Shown here: positions 44,746 to 58,300 of the stretch, one piece after another
Layout: every line of letters begins with the position of its first letter
Numbering within the stretch: the stretch's first letter is position 1
NCBI GenBank assembly: GCA_944472155.2
Contig: OX235277.1
Span: 16,688,804 to 16,752,803, forward strand
Reading direction: 5' to 3'
Source: Trichobilharzia szidati
Lineage: Eukaryota; Platyhelminthes; Trematoda; Strigeidida; Schistosomatidae
DNA length: 64,000 bases
Notes under the pieces: generated by a model
What the model was told of the DNA's origin: nothing
The model's input: the letters and a program-made list of their open reading frames with translations, nothing else
The model's database searches: none
Position numbers and translations under genes: made by a program

Positions 44746-46186
44746 TGCAGATGATTCCTAAAATAGAATGAAATAGCTGTCAATTACATCCTGTTTAATT
44801 TATTCTTATTGATGCAAATTCGAAGAGGGGGGTCCACTATTTCCAATGTAATAATTTTTATATGTGTTGAAATGTATCTTTTAGAAGATGATGGTTTGGT
44901 TTTCTTTCGCTGTCAAGTCTTTTGAATTACATGAAAACAATTAAAGTATACTGTTGGCTTGTGGGAGACAGACACTTAACTTATTTATACAAGCTTCGAA
45001 TGGTCCTGCAGTGATTTTGTATATTTTATTTTAATCTAGTGGGACATTTTTATTTTGGTTGCAATGAGGACTTTTGATTCAGTTAGTTGACTTGAAGGTT
45101 GACATCTTCAGTAGAAGACAACCTTAAGAAATTATTCTTTCATTTTCACTAATGTAATAGTGATGAAATAGATCCGTGTCCTCATGAGTAATGTTAACAT
45201 GTTTTTTGCTTTTTGCTATTAGGTTGTAGTTGGTGTAACTGAGTATTTGACTATCATGAGTTCATAGTTTGTACACACACAAAACATCAATTCTGGCCAA
45301 GTTTGCTAGGTTAAGTGATTAACAAACCATTTGAGAATTCTAAATGCTGACTTCAAGTTGAAGTATGCGCTGTAAATGTTGCCTGGTAAGCCAATGAAGG
45401 CTTCACATTTAAGCAGTAGAGCTCGCAGAACTTGAATGCACCAACATATTACTCTCTTTCCTTTTCTATGCCGATCGAGATCTCATCATTAATATTTGTA
45501 GTAGTCTTTCAGTTCCGTTCGTTTACTGAATACTGCAGGTATAATCTCGAAGTGAAAGATATTTTTGAGTGACATATCTGCATGAGATAAACAGTGTAAG
45601 TAGGTTCCGCGTTTGCGAATATATATGCCCTCGGTCTGATAAATATATATTGACTTCGTGACAGATCTATTTCATGCATTATAAAATAATAATTTTCCGA
45701 TGGGTTCCTAAGGATAAAGAAGCTTTTTCCTTATTTCAGAATACTTTGAAACTGAGCAAGAGCATCACTGACGTATATGCCACATGATTCTATGGAGTAT
45801 ATTGTTGTTTATGTCAAGTGGACTTTATTTCACTCTTAATTAACGAAGTATTCTGGTTATTCTTTGATTAACGATTAATCTGATACATTGTTTAATTATG
45901 GTTTGACATGACAATACTTATCCCTGGTGTTTCTGTAAACAATCCATCAAATTCTTGCATTAAACATTGTGAAATGTTAATATTGGCGCAAGAATTATGG
46001 TCACGTTTAAGAATATCTGCGAAAATCTTCTGCCTTTCAGATACTATGTACAGTAGAAAACAAAGCAGTTCACTTTAAACAGTCAAGATCCTCAACGTGG
46101 CTTGCTATTAACCCATCAGTAATGTAGAAACCTCTATTTCGAAAAAATATATATGGATTATGAATAAATAATTATGAATTAATAAT

Positions 46187-46192
46187 TTTATT
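46187..46192 (-). promoter_or_regulatory. Possible polyadenylation hexamer for copy 4
   Basis: AATAAA on the minus strand, about 115 nt after the copy-4 stop codon. The AT-rich context makes chance occurrence possible. Confidence 0.35.
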
Positions 46193-46306
46193 GAATGGAA
46201 ACTGCTTATGGGTTATTAAAAATCAAAAGAAATAGATTCATGGTAAAGTTCCAGATGCGGTTTGATATATTAAGTAGTCATGTTAGAAGAGAGTGAATTT
46301 AACTTG

Positions 46307-46388
46307 TTAAATTAGGAGTTTGGCCACATAGTATTTCATGTTAAGTTGATGAAACACTGGTCCCTTCTTTGGCTGTTCTGCTGGCCTT
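46307..46388 (-). CDS. Copy 4 terminal coding exon
   Basis: Acceptor TTGATTTACAG, then an open frame to TAA (46309-46307), basic and proline-containing. The alternative frame, reached by skipping the 5-nt exon, stops at 46341. Confidence 0.65.
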
Positions 46389-49300
46389 CTGTAAATCAAA
46401 AATACAAATATTTGTATCGCTTGATAAATGAATATACAAATGTCTCTTTACAAATGTTTGATACATAAGCTATTTATAAACAGCAACTATTTCTAGTTAA
46501 TGTAGCCTGTTTTGAATTGTTATTCTTACAAACACCCTAAAGGAAACTCGTATTTCATACAACGAAAGTAATACATGAAAGTCGTCTAATTCAGACCAGA
46601 GGTAGCATAAAATGTTCAGAATAATATGTTAGATACAACTGTAAAAATCTAGTGCAAAAAACACATTTTTTTCTCAATAGGTCGTGCTATTTGCGAAATG
46701 TATGAACAATAGAGAGCACCTCATTTATGTAAGGAACTGAAAATATTTCGAAATGTGGACAGTCGTTTAGTAACCGTACGACATTATTGACCATCGAGTA
46801 TCACTATAAACTTTTCAATAATGAATATCCACTCACAAATTATTTGTCGATGTTCAATGTGTATTGTGATCAAGTCAATAAGGATCAGATTTCGATGATT
46901 GTTTTTCGTAGCTAAACTCAAAATACCAACTGATTCTAACTGCACACTGGATGAGAGAATATATATGGATTTATATTACTGTATCGACGTATACAGTGTC
47001 AATTAATCTATTACTCGAAGCGAGTCGTGTACACGCTACAATACTGGAAGGTTCACTGTAAACATGATTCTTTTTCTCTGATTCGAATAACTTAATTTCT
47101 AAGATTACAATTTCCCTCTAGGCAGTTACATCGCGATCAAACTGACGAGATCACAGAACACAACCGAATAATAACATACACTTGAGCTACAAATCATCTG
47201 TATTATTATTTATGCAACATACATTCTTATTCATGTCATCCATGATACATATGATAATGACATGGATATATGTTATACATTTGTGTTTGTTCTTGAAGTA
47301 TTCAAATGTCCGCAATGAGGTAACATCTCGAAGACCGTACAATAATAATGAGGTGGAAACTTACTTCCTCTATCAATCATTTGAGAAAAATATATTAAGT
47401 ACTATTCATCCTCATCTGGCATATTCAGTTAGGCTGTAATTCCTTTACGTGGGTCATGAACTTGACTTTTGCAGTAAAGCAACTGAAGAGTTAGTGAACT
47501 GTCCAATAGATTTAAAGAAAAATAAGGAATTCGCACAGACGCTGACCATACACTCCGTCACTGGCCATTTCAAATTCGAATATACTTCTTTTTGCATCCA
47601 CACTATATTGATGAATGAAGAAAAACATTCTCTTCACGTAGTTACAAAAATGGAAAGCCTCATTTCATCTCTTCCTATACATTTCACTTTTACAGGAAGT
47701 ATGTTCCAATGTAGGTCCATGGTCAAATTATTCATTCAATATGATCGCTAACAGAGTGATACCATGAATTAAACAATGTTCACCCGTAAAATCACACCTT
47801 CGTATTTCGCCTCAACCTCACAAATTCACAATAAAGGAGGAAGTTTAACTTATTTAGACTCATTGAAATAACAGATCGTATCGAAGATTTAAAACAGCTG
47901 TTGAGATAATTTGTAGTAGATTTGCAAATGCTATTCATCTTTTCTAATCACTGGTTCTGATTTATTGATGCGAAAACGTGTCCAGCACTTGGTTATCTTA
48001 ACTGGGTTGTATCAGCGTGGTTCACACTTAAGTGACTGATATAAGGAAATTGCTTAAGCAGTCATCAAAATGTCTGACACTCAGTTTTTATGGCGCAAAT
48101 ATATTCTCATTTTGCAATGCGAAGTCATTTTAGTATTATTGGTTTGTAAATTAGACACATGGGTCCTCGTGACTTACTTAGACAGAAGTCTATTTACGTA
48201 ATCAGTTGTTGGTGGAAGTGAAAAGTAAGCAAAATGTATATAAAAGTTTTGAAAGTAAAAATGGAGTCATCATGTAAAATTTCTTCATTTTGTATTATGA
48301 AGGTCAGTAATACAGATATATTATCACTTAATTCACGCTTCAACTTTGATGCATGCATACATAATCAGAAACCGTAGTATATAACAATCACAATAAAATG
48401 AAGTGACCTACTCAATCTTTATGAATCACATACTGGTAATTATCAGTTTGCCATAAAGAAAGTGGAAACAACTTTGTATACTGCAACAATCAGAGATAAA
48501 AATTAACCTTCGATAATTGGGAATAATCCAGTGTGAATAAATAAAGTTTGTTATTATGCTTTGATTTTATATTGTTATACGGAAAACAAAACCATTAGCT
48601 GTCTGAATATTATGCAGTAAGTCACTTACCGAGGTCTTCAATTTAAAATACAGGGATCATTATATAAGTTCGTTCCAAAATCCTTTGTACTGTTGACGCA
48701 GGAACAAGCGCTGGGGTGGGATGCAGCATGATACAAAAACATATCGTCATACAACATCGCTACAACTTAAGATATCTGTTTCTTTCTTGACTTCACTATG
48801 GATTCGTCACATATTTCATCACTAGGGTATTCAAACTTTAGAGTTAAATGAGATTTAGCAAAATAATACTATAGTCTGCTTTTGGAATATTTCAGGTGAT
48901 TGCGATCAGAAAACTTAGGAGCTTAACAGACCACGTGTTTTCGCTCTACTGATTTAGCTAATGCCATCACCGCTTTATTATTCAGAAGCGATTGTAGCAG
49001 TTTTATGTGGAATATATAAAATGATATGTTATCAAAGTTACTTTCGGATGGAATGCTCAGTGAAATCAAAACAACTTTCATATTTGTACAAACGTATCGA
49101 AGACTTACCTTTATCTGTATTGAAAAATGAAAGCCCATTTTATTTTTGTTCTTCAAATCTTCGTTCAATTCTCTGTCATGTCGTATGACCACTGCAGAGG
49201 GTATGATCTTTATTAAAGTTATCCTATAAAAACAGAAACTTCAAAGAATGTTAAAAGCCTAACTTTGATACAAACATAAGTGATGACGGCCAGTGAGAGC

Positions 49301-52300
49301 ACTCGAAACGCAAGACTATCTACAATCACTCTTCAGATAAGCGATAAGACAACCCCGATGATTCGGAATTTTCATGATGTATTAGACATTATGAAGTCTC
49401 TTGAGAGCACAGAGAAAACTATATTTTGTCGTATAGATTTACCACGAAACGGATAAAGATGATTAATATGCAGACGACAACCAGCAACAAATTGACAGCG
49501 TAGTCAACGTGATGCTGCGAACAGTATCGGGTATCGTCGTAAGAAACAGACCAGAATAACCATCACCTGCCTATTTCAAATTCACCCGTTCGATGCAATC
49601 AACTAATAAGTAATCTGAATTCTGATTTAGCAACATGAAGAGCAGTGCCAGGAACCATTATACAACCTACTCAATGACTACATTATGATGAAGGACGCAG
49701 AGTAATTCCTTACGAGACTAACGGTAAAGCACTTGAAGTGAAGATAGGACTGATACAGGCTTGATTACTATAGCCAACTTTCCTTTTGATTGCGATTCGC
49801 GAACCGAAAGGATAACAAGTGATACATAATTAGGCGAAACAGCAACAAATAAGTCTTGAAGTGAAATTCAGAGGTGAATATACTGCACGAATTAGAGTCA
49901 GAACCAAAGACTATGCTGAGAGTAGAAGCAAATACAAGTGAATGTTTGAATGCACATATGCCACACTGAAACTTGCATTACACACCGAAAAATCGCCGCA
50001 TAACTTCAGCGTGAAAAAATTCGATACTTTCGCTGAAAGACTCACCGACTTCTTCTATTTAATGAAATAAAAGATGTAATACTTATAAAGTTCTAAAGAT
50101 TTCAGCATAAATGTGTTTCAGATGTGCTTTACCCAGAGTATGTTATGTCGTTGTCGCCAAAATTTGACTAAACAAATGATACCACCAGATCATATAAACC
50201 AGTTTAGTGAGTTGAGTGAAATCAGTCTGGACAACTTTCATTTATACTTATTTAAACTTACAGTTCAGTTGCATATCTCATAAATATTCAGTTCAATATC
50301 TCTATATCATGAGCTTTCAATAAAAATTGAATAAGCTGAAATAAGCAAGGTGATCGTTGTAAGAACTCACCAGTTAATTCTGAGCAACAATGAAGACGTA
50401 AATATAGCTACAGTTTGAAAACAGTTTGCAATAATTACTATTATATGTTCAATACGACAATGTCACATATTCAGTGAGAAACTATTATAAGCCTAAATGG
50501 ACGACAACTGGTAATGCAATACTTCTGAAGGCCCCGTCTAGTGTCATATTACATACCATTTGAAACCAGGAAGAAACTGCTGTCCACACTAAAGGTGACC
50601 ATTCAATCTGTAATGCAATGAAATTTACAACCATTTTTTCACCTAATTCATAAAAAGTTTATTCACTCACTCACCGGCTCTCCCTTCAAGTGAAAAGTAA
50701 ACCAATTCATCTATAAGCAGAGAGCTGGAATCATCTTTTAAGTAAATTCATCTTGTTTTAAAAAAGTATGTTTGCGAAAACGCAGTGAGCAATTGTGATG
50801 CAGGAAAATCCTCCTTCTGATTGGCTATCTAGTGACATCAGTTCCACTCTAATGATATGAAGCTTTGTAGGAAAAAGTTGTCTCTGTGTAAGGTAGTGAG
50901 AGAACTAAAATCATGTATCAGTAACAACTCAGTTATTTGACTTATATCATCCAACATATGAAATTATGAAAATTGATGAGTACAACTTGAGAGAACGCAA
51001 TCTAGAGAAACAATGAATAGGAAAATACTCAGCAGGAAAGTCTCATCTATCAGTAAATGTCCTTTGGAAAGAGAGTTTTCCAATAACTGAACTCATTGAA
51101 CATCTATTTTCCTTATCTTTTCCGAATTTCCATCTTATCAGAATTTACAGGGAACCGATCTTCAGGAATTAAAGCATCGATTTGAACAATTTATTCTCCC
51201 AGGGAAATATGGCTGACTGATACTCCGTTTTCATGTGATATTTTAGTGGTAATGACAAAATATATGTTCACCGTATTATTTATTGATTTCTCATAAACCT
51301 TTTCAAGCCTACATGTTTGATCAATACAGTAACTATGGAGAATCAAATGACTCGGTTAATAGAACGTTATGCTACACAAATGGGAAAGGTGTGGACACCA
51401 ATGACTGAAGAATCCTACTGAGTGGTATTTTCGAAGCAAACAAGTATCTACTTACTTTGGGCTAGAAAAGAACAAATGTCATTTCTGTATTTTAGATCAA
51501 ATAGCAAACATTCAATTCAATTCTAACTAACCACTTTTTGAACTGAGATTCATAAGGCACTGTTTATATGAAGATTTGACTCATCTTGTATGCAGTGATT
51601 TCATAATATTACTGTAGAGGAATTCCAAAATGTGATTTTTGATTGTTTAATGATGATCAAATTTATCGGCATTCCACGACATACAGATAAAATGTTTCAG
51701 TTTTGATTTTTATAATTGATCAATGTCAGTCTTTACTTTCATAAGCTTCCATCGCTCTCTCACCTGCACGATCAATTTTTTGCGTAATTCCCTGAACTGT
51801 GAATACATATTTTTATGTGGCTCACTTTAATACGATTCACTTGAACGAATGATAGTTTGAATTTCTAATCCGCTACACAAACATCTCAGAAATGATGTTC
51901 TGCAGTTGGCATGGAATATGAATTGAATTTCTAATCATCTCAGTTATACACATGGAGTTTCTTAGAAAATCATTTACTGAAATAGTGTATGTTGAATATT
52001 GAACTCTACGCAAACATGTCATTATTGATGTTCCGATAGTTGACACGGAATAGGAACGAAGTCATTTTTTTATCGAAACTTGATACGTTTCTACACAAAT
52101 GCACATATATACTTATATTGAAGAAAATTGTCTAGTGAATTTAGCACTGAGATTTATTTGACATAAGATACTATGCAGCTATACTACGGCAAACTTACGA
52201 TCTTCTCCTATATTAAAACAAGAGGAAAATGCATTTACCTCTACTTCACAGGAAGAGTGTATTGGAGTAATACATTTTGAAAGTGTCTGCTCGTAGTTCA

Positions 52301-55300
52301 CACTTATATAAAAGTCAAAAAATATTTCGAATTTGTTGAAATTCGTAGATTTGTTTCTGATAAACCTCCGATACTACTAAGTGACGAAGAATGAGATCAT
52401 ACACTTTCAAGGAAACTGACAAGAGATAGTTATTGCACCCACTGAGTCAATGAAGAAGATATGTTAAAAAATGATATGACTCACTATAAACTTCTTAAGA
52501 GAGAAAAAAATGAACACATTCAGCGTAGATCTAATATATACACATTAGTACAGGAAAAATATACAGGTTTAAAGTCATTCTATGTAGGGGGCATCACACT
52601 TTTCATATGATACTTGAGTAATTTTATGACGACGAATAATGTGCGACCCATATATTTGTGTTCATATGTTTAGAGGAAGCTTTGTGGTAATGCGTATCCA
52701 GTATGGTTTCATCGTAAACCTGCAATCAATAACAATCACATAGTATGTAAAACATTTTTATATACCAACTTATACCTATGCATCTATACTTCATTTATTT
52801 TTGTAGAGTGTAAATTAACATTTACAAAACACTTACTCATGAGTTCTGACATTCAGGTGTCATCAAAAATGTTAGTCATAAAATTTGAGATCACCAAATA
52901 AATTTGTAGAATTGGTCAGATTCGATAAATTTTATTACATTATGATGCAAGATTGGAAAATTCATAAATAATTTGTCACTCAGAATAGCTTTTGCAGGAC
53001 TGAATATAATTGATTCGCAACCACAAAATAATAACTTATATCTAATTAACCGTATGCATAAACTACAGATTCATGAATGACTCTGCACACTATTCCCCTA
53101 GAAGCATTTTTCATACTTGTTTTGATAAACTGCAACTGAGTACTTTCATCTTCTTTTCTTTGATTGAACTTCATACATTGCTTAGGTTCTATTTTTTTAA
53201 GACTCTTTAGGCAAGAAACCTCTCTAATCTGTATTCGTCGGTGACCCTAAAGCATATGGTGAATTAAAATCCACTTGCATGTAACGCCATCGCAAATGTT
53301 TATCTGACTACAGATTGTTGTACAAAATAACCAATTCAAGGTTGCAACACATATCACATTTGAGAAGAGCTTGGACGTGAAGCAAATAAAAGCGTCTAGT
53401 AAAAATCTAATCACGACTTTATATCAACTGTTTCACTACCCATTTGTATGTTTACGACGTGAAAATGGTCCGTGAAGTGTACCTTAGTTTCGCCTTCAAT
53501 TATCCAGTTTGATATTCCCTCCTCTTAAGTATTCCAGAAAATCTTGTGAAAACATATAATGATTTTAGTAAATAGATGACTTACCTTCCAAGTCTGCGTA
53601 TAAATTTTCACGTATGGGGTAAACGTTCATATGCTAGTTACAGTATTTCTGACAGTGAGTGTATTCGGAATATGCAGAAATCAAATTGAAAACGCTTTAG
53701 TTTAATGGATCCATCTTCTGTTTATATCACACACAGTGACAGAGCTGCTACAAAAATGACTCCAGATAAATATATCAAGTTTACTCAGTATACTAGATCA
53801 ATTCCATTATCAGTTTTTCATCAAATAAATTTACACACAATCCTGCTAACCTATATATCCATGAACATTCTTCTGAAAGAAAACTAATAAACACTGCAGA
53901 AATTTCATTTCATAGAGAAGCGTTATGTGATATGGCGTGTGTTTTACATAACTTGTGGAAAAGCATCTTTTATTTATTGCCATGATTGTTCGTCCACTGA
54001 CCTCCAAATTATACATTTATTCCCCACGCCAAATTTCTATTGCATTTCAAATAATTTCACAGAGGCTTGACTACTTTTATTATCTTACCATTATGTCATG
54101 TATAAAATGTCACCAACAGCTGCATCTGTGAAATCATGATAAATCCCGAAATCAATTCCTCAGCGAGTGTGTTATGAAGAAGCTCAGTATATATGATGTG
54201 CTTGTAATTTTCACTAATAAGGTCATCAAGTAAAGACAGTATGCCAACTAATAAAGGCATAATCCATGGTTAAACCGTAAAATTTTCGCCTAATTTACAG
54301 TATCGGTAGGACGCTTTACGAACTCAGTATTCACACAGTGGGTAGGCCGAACAAAATCATTTTTACTTATTTGCATCACTTCATGTACTTAGAATCTTAG
54401 AAATCTTACTTATTCGAACAGTGGCTGTAGATATCAAAATGATTCATTATAATTCACTTCGACAATTGTTGATCGGCTTTGAATCTTTTCAATATGACAC
54501 CATTAACAACAAGTGAAAATATTAACATCAAAAGTAATCAAGTATGAAGAAACCCTGCTTAAATATTTCGCATCACTGTGTTCACCTCTGAATCAATAAT
54601 CATTCTTCTCAAGGATAATCACTGAACACTGAATAGTGTTTGCTTAACACAGAATATTGTTATAACGTTCACTTCTAAGGTATCTGCGAATAGATCTTTT
54701 ACTTATTACTATGATTACCCATCCCTTGGCATCCAGGTGGAGCATACGGACTGCTTAGGATGTTTCAATTGAATTTCAATCATATCAATACGGACGCGAT
54801 TGGTTTTGCCTAATTAAAAAATGTTACTTAACACCTGTATCTATAGAAAGATGATTACATTCGAAACATATTCCTCAGCTTACGATCAAAGTGGTCATGT
54901 TGCAAAGAATTCGAGTGAATATGAGCTGATTGTAATTTTTAAGATAAATATTCTACTGTTGCTAATAAGAATACCGATTTCACATGAATTATCTATGAAT
55001 TCCAGCACGTATCATAGTTTAACTCATCAAACCTCGAATTATTGTGTTTCAAATAGAATACTGTCAATTTGCTAAAATTCACAGCGAAAGACAGTTGACT
55101 ATGTTTCCTACATTTTTGACAACACACATTTGGATATACTATGACGGTACTGAGAAAATTTCAGAAGAACGTACTTTGCTCTCCATTGATTTGATATACT
55201 GCAATATTTCAGCAAAAGTAATTTCAATGATTGATAATGAAATTGGAATATAGTTCATGTAAGACTACTGTTTACTGATAAAATTGTTAAAAGTAATGAA

Positions 55301-58300
55301 TGTCCTGCTCAAAATAGTCAGTGAGCATTTAGTTCAGTATATATTGAACAGTCTTCATCTGTTTTGTAGTTAGATAATGACTGATGAACTACGTTGAGTT
55401 GATGTGAAGACATTCAATGGAAACAATTTTGTCTATGCGATGTAGAACAGTAAACGTTACGCTCCAGTTAGATGAAATAAAACGATTTTCTTTGTTCATC
55501 ATTAGAAGGTGTGACTTATCTTAAAAATGTGACAAATTTGCGCAACTTATTCGAATATTCTCATCAAAAACGTGATTATCACACACATTTATAAAGAAGG
55601 TGAGAAAGCATGACTTATTACAATACATTTGAGTAAGTCAAGAACGACAAATGCTTCAACATAATATCAGTTCAGTTTTTTTTAGTTGTTTATTTGATTC
55701 TTGTCAACCAGTTACTCGATGGACTATATAAAAACATAAATTACACTATATATTTGAAGAAACATTTTATGACGACAAAGATAAGCCTGACATCAGTATG
55801 TGTTGTATGTATTGTTGAGTTTTCTTTAGTGATCGAGTTTTGAAGGTACAATTTACCCAGTAACAGTTCCATCAACTTCCTTCTTTCCCTTACCTTACCG
55901 CCCGACGCCATTTTTTCACCTCTTATTTGACATCTTCGCCTGTTTTGCATTGGTCATATAATTTTGTAAAGTCGTTATTCTTTTTCAATCCGAACTATTT
56001 AACAACTTACATCGTTCCTGGCTAATGTTGCCCTTAATTTCTAGGTATTTATCTTTGTCATCATGGAAAATGTATGTTACAATCAATCATGTAATTTATT
56101 TTTTGTTATTATTCATCGTGTAACCAGTTGAGAAGACTCAAGGAAAACACAAAACTTTAGTTAATAATATACTGGTACATTTCATATGAGGAAATAATCG
56201 CTTAGGAAGCAGTCTTTAACAGATAAATAAGTTTGAATGGATGTGCGTTTCCTTGAAGCAGCAGCTACTGTAAGTGAGCCATCAAGTTATTCATAATTTC
56301 ATGGTTTCGAATAACGCACCTCAATGCGTTAGATGTCATAGATCGTTAAACATGTCGCTCATAAAGATTCTATTGACATAGGTTTCATCAGCATTGGAAA
56401 AGAGAATCATTTATCCTAATTCGCCTTGCAGCATCGATGATTCAGGAAAGAAAGGTCGCGAGTGGATTATTATCATAGTTTGATTGAACGCTATTAAATA
56501 GTGTGACGTGTCAAGTCCATTCTTTGGTGCAGGCTGAATTCGATCAGTCAGGTTTGCAATGTAGCTACCGTTCTATGTAGCTCGCCATCACGGTGCACAT
56601 TGATTTGATGATATTAGATAGTTGAAGGCATTCGGGATGAAGCCTTGGACTCATCAGTCATACCGGAAATAGGTAAATCACTACTAACGATCAAATCAGA
56701 GATGGAAAATAACGGAATTATGTAAACGGAGCTAGAAGGTTCTGTGAGTATCTTGATATGGTTATGAACAATAAATAGTCCTCGAAACATCATCAGTACA
56801 TATTACTGCATAACACTGTGTGACGAAACCAAAATAAGTTCTACGCACGATGGATTTATACTGCGACAGAGAGCACAATTTTTATTCTTAAATCCATGTT
56901 ATCTCAATCCTGTCTTCACCTCAAATTCTTTGCTGAGACTACATTCGTGAATACATTGTTGGCCGCCTTCGTCTAATAGCAGTTGAATGAGAGGTATAAA
57001 TATTTCTATCTGTGCACTATGTATTTATGAAGCGCCAGTCTCTAATATAAGTCCCATGTTTACATCAAAATCAAAATTTGTAGTGGCTTAAAAAAGAGTT
57101 TTGCGTAAAGACGTTTTACAGGCGCTTCGTAAAAACACAAATGAAAACATTTATACCTCTCCTTCAACAGCTGTAAGGCGAAGGTGGCCACCAATGGATT
57201 CACGAATGCAGCCACAGCAAAGAATTTGAGGTGAAGACAGGATTGAGATAACATGGATTTAAGAATAAAAATTGTGCTCTCTGTCGCAGTATAAATCCAT
57301 CGTGCGTAGAACTTATTTTGGTTTCGTCACACAGTGTTATACAGTAATATGTACTGATGATGTTTCGAGGACTATTTATTGTTCATAATCATATCAAGAT
57401 ACTCACACAACTTTCTAACTTCGTTTATATAATTCCGTTAGTTTCCATCTCTGATTTGATCGGTAGTAGTAATTTACATATTTTTCAGGTAAAAGTGATG
57501 AGTCTTACTACTATCACAGAGCATCTTTTCTGTTGTGATGAACTGTATTGTGCAGCATACTATTGGCAAGGAGAAGACAGGCATGTTAGCTCACTTTCTT
57601 TTAGACCTGGAAAGAACAAAATTTTCACATGGTCTTACCACTATACAGTAATTTATAGAAGACGCCTTATCCTTCTTCATTAGACAGCATTTTAATATCA
57701 ATCTATCAATTACCCACGATTCTACATTTTAGTCTAACGAACCGTCGCCAACTGGTTCTGATAGTAAATGATATGCCTCAATCTTGAGTAAAGCTACATA
57801 AAAATAACCATATCACCATGTCATTACGTTTCCTAACAGATGACATCATGAATGCAAGCCAGATTCTCATTTGAGGTTTTGAGATCCATTAAATATAAAT
57901 AAGTAACACTAGCTTCTGATACAAATGAGTGCCATATGGGGATGTTAACATTTCTATCAGGATATATGTACTGAAATCAATGATGTATTTATATACGGTC
58001 ATCATCAAATGATATAACTGTTTCAAATAATTCTAGAAAACAGTTGTACAACCTCAATCCGTACATGCCTACAGACTTTTGTAACATGCGGTTTCTCAGT
58101 ATGAAAAGAAAAATGAACCGTTCAATGATTTATATCTTTCAAGCTAAAATTTGAAATTCATGTTTTTTATTTGCAGATCTTGCAAACTAGAAATTCGCAG
58201 AACCACTGATAATCTACTACCAGTTTCGACTTCTCACGATTGCATGTTTTATACAAAACTCAATGAACTTATGAGGTAATACAAGCCATATTTGATTAGA

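Larger units (their letters stand above)
40060..44900. repeat. Block A3, inverted copy
   Basis: Reverse complement of A1/A2 (for example 40640-40790 matches 4320-4470, and 43870-43975 matches 118-230). Lacks the SINE that A1 and A2 share, and carries its own SINE at 40345-40560. No gene apart from the candidate exon at 43975-43898. Confidence 0.7.
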
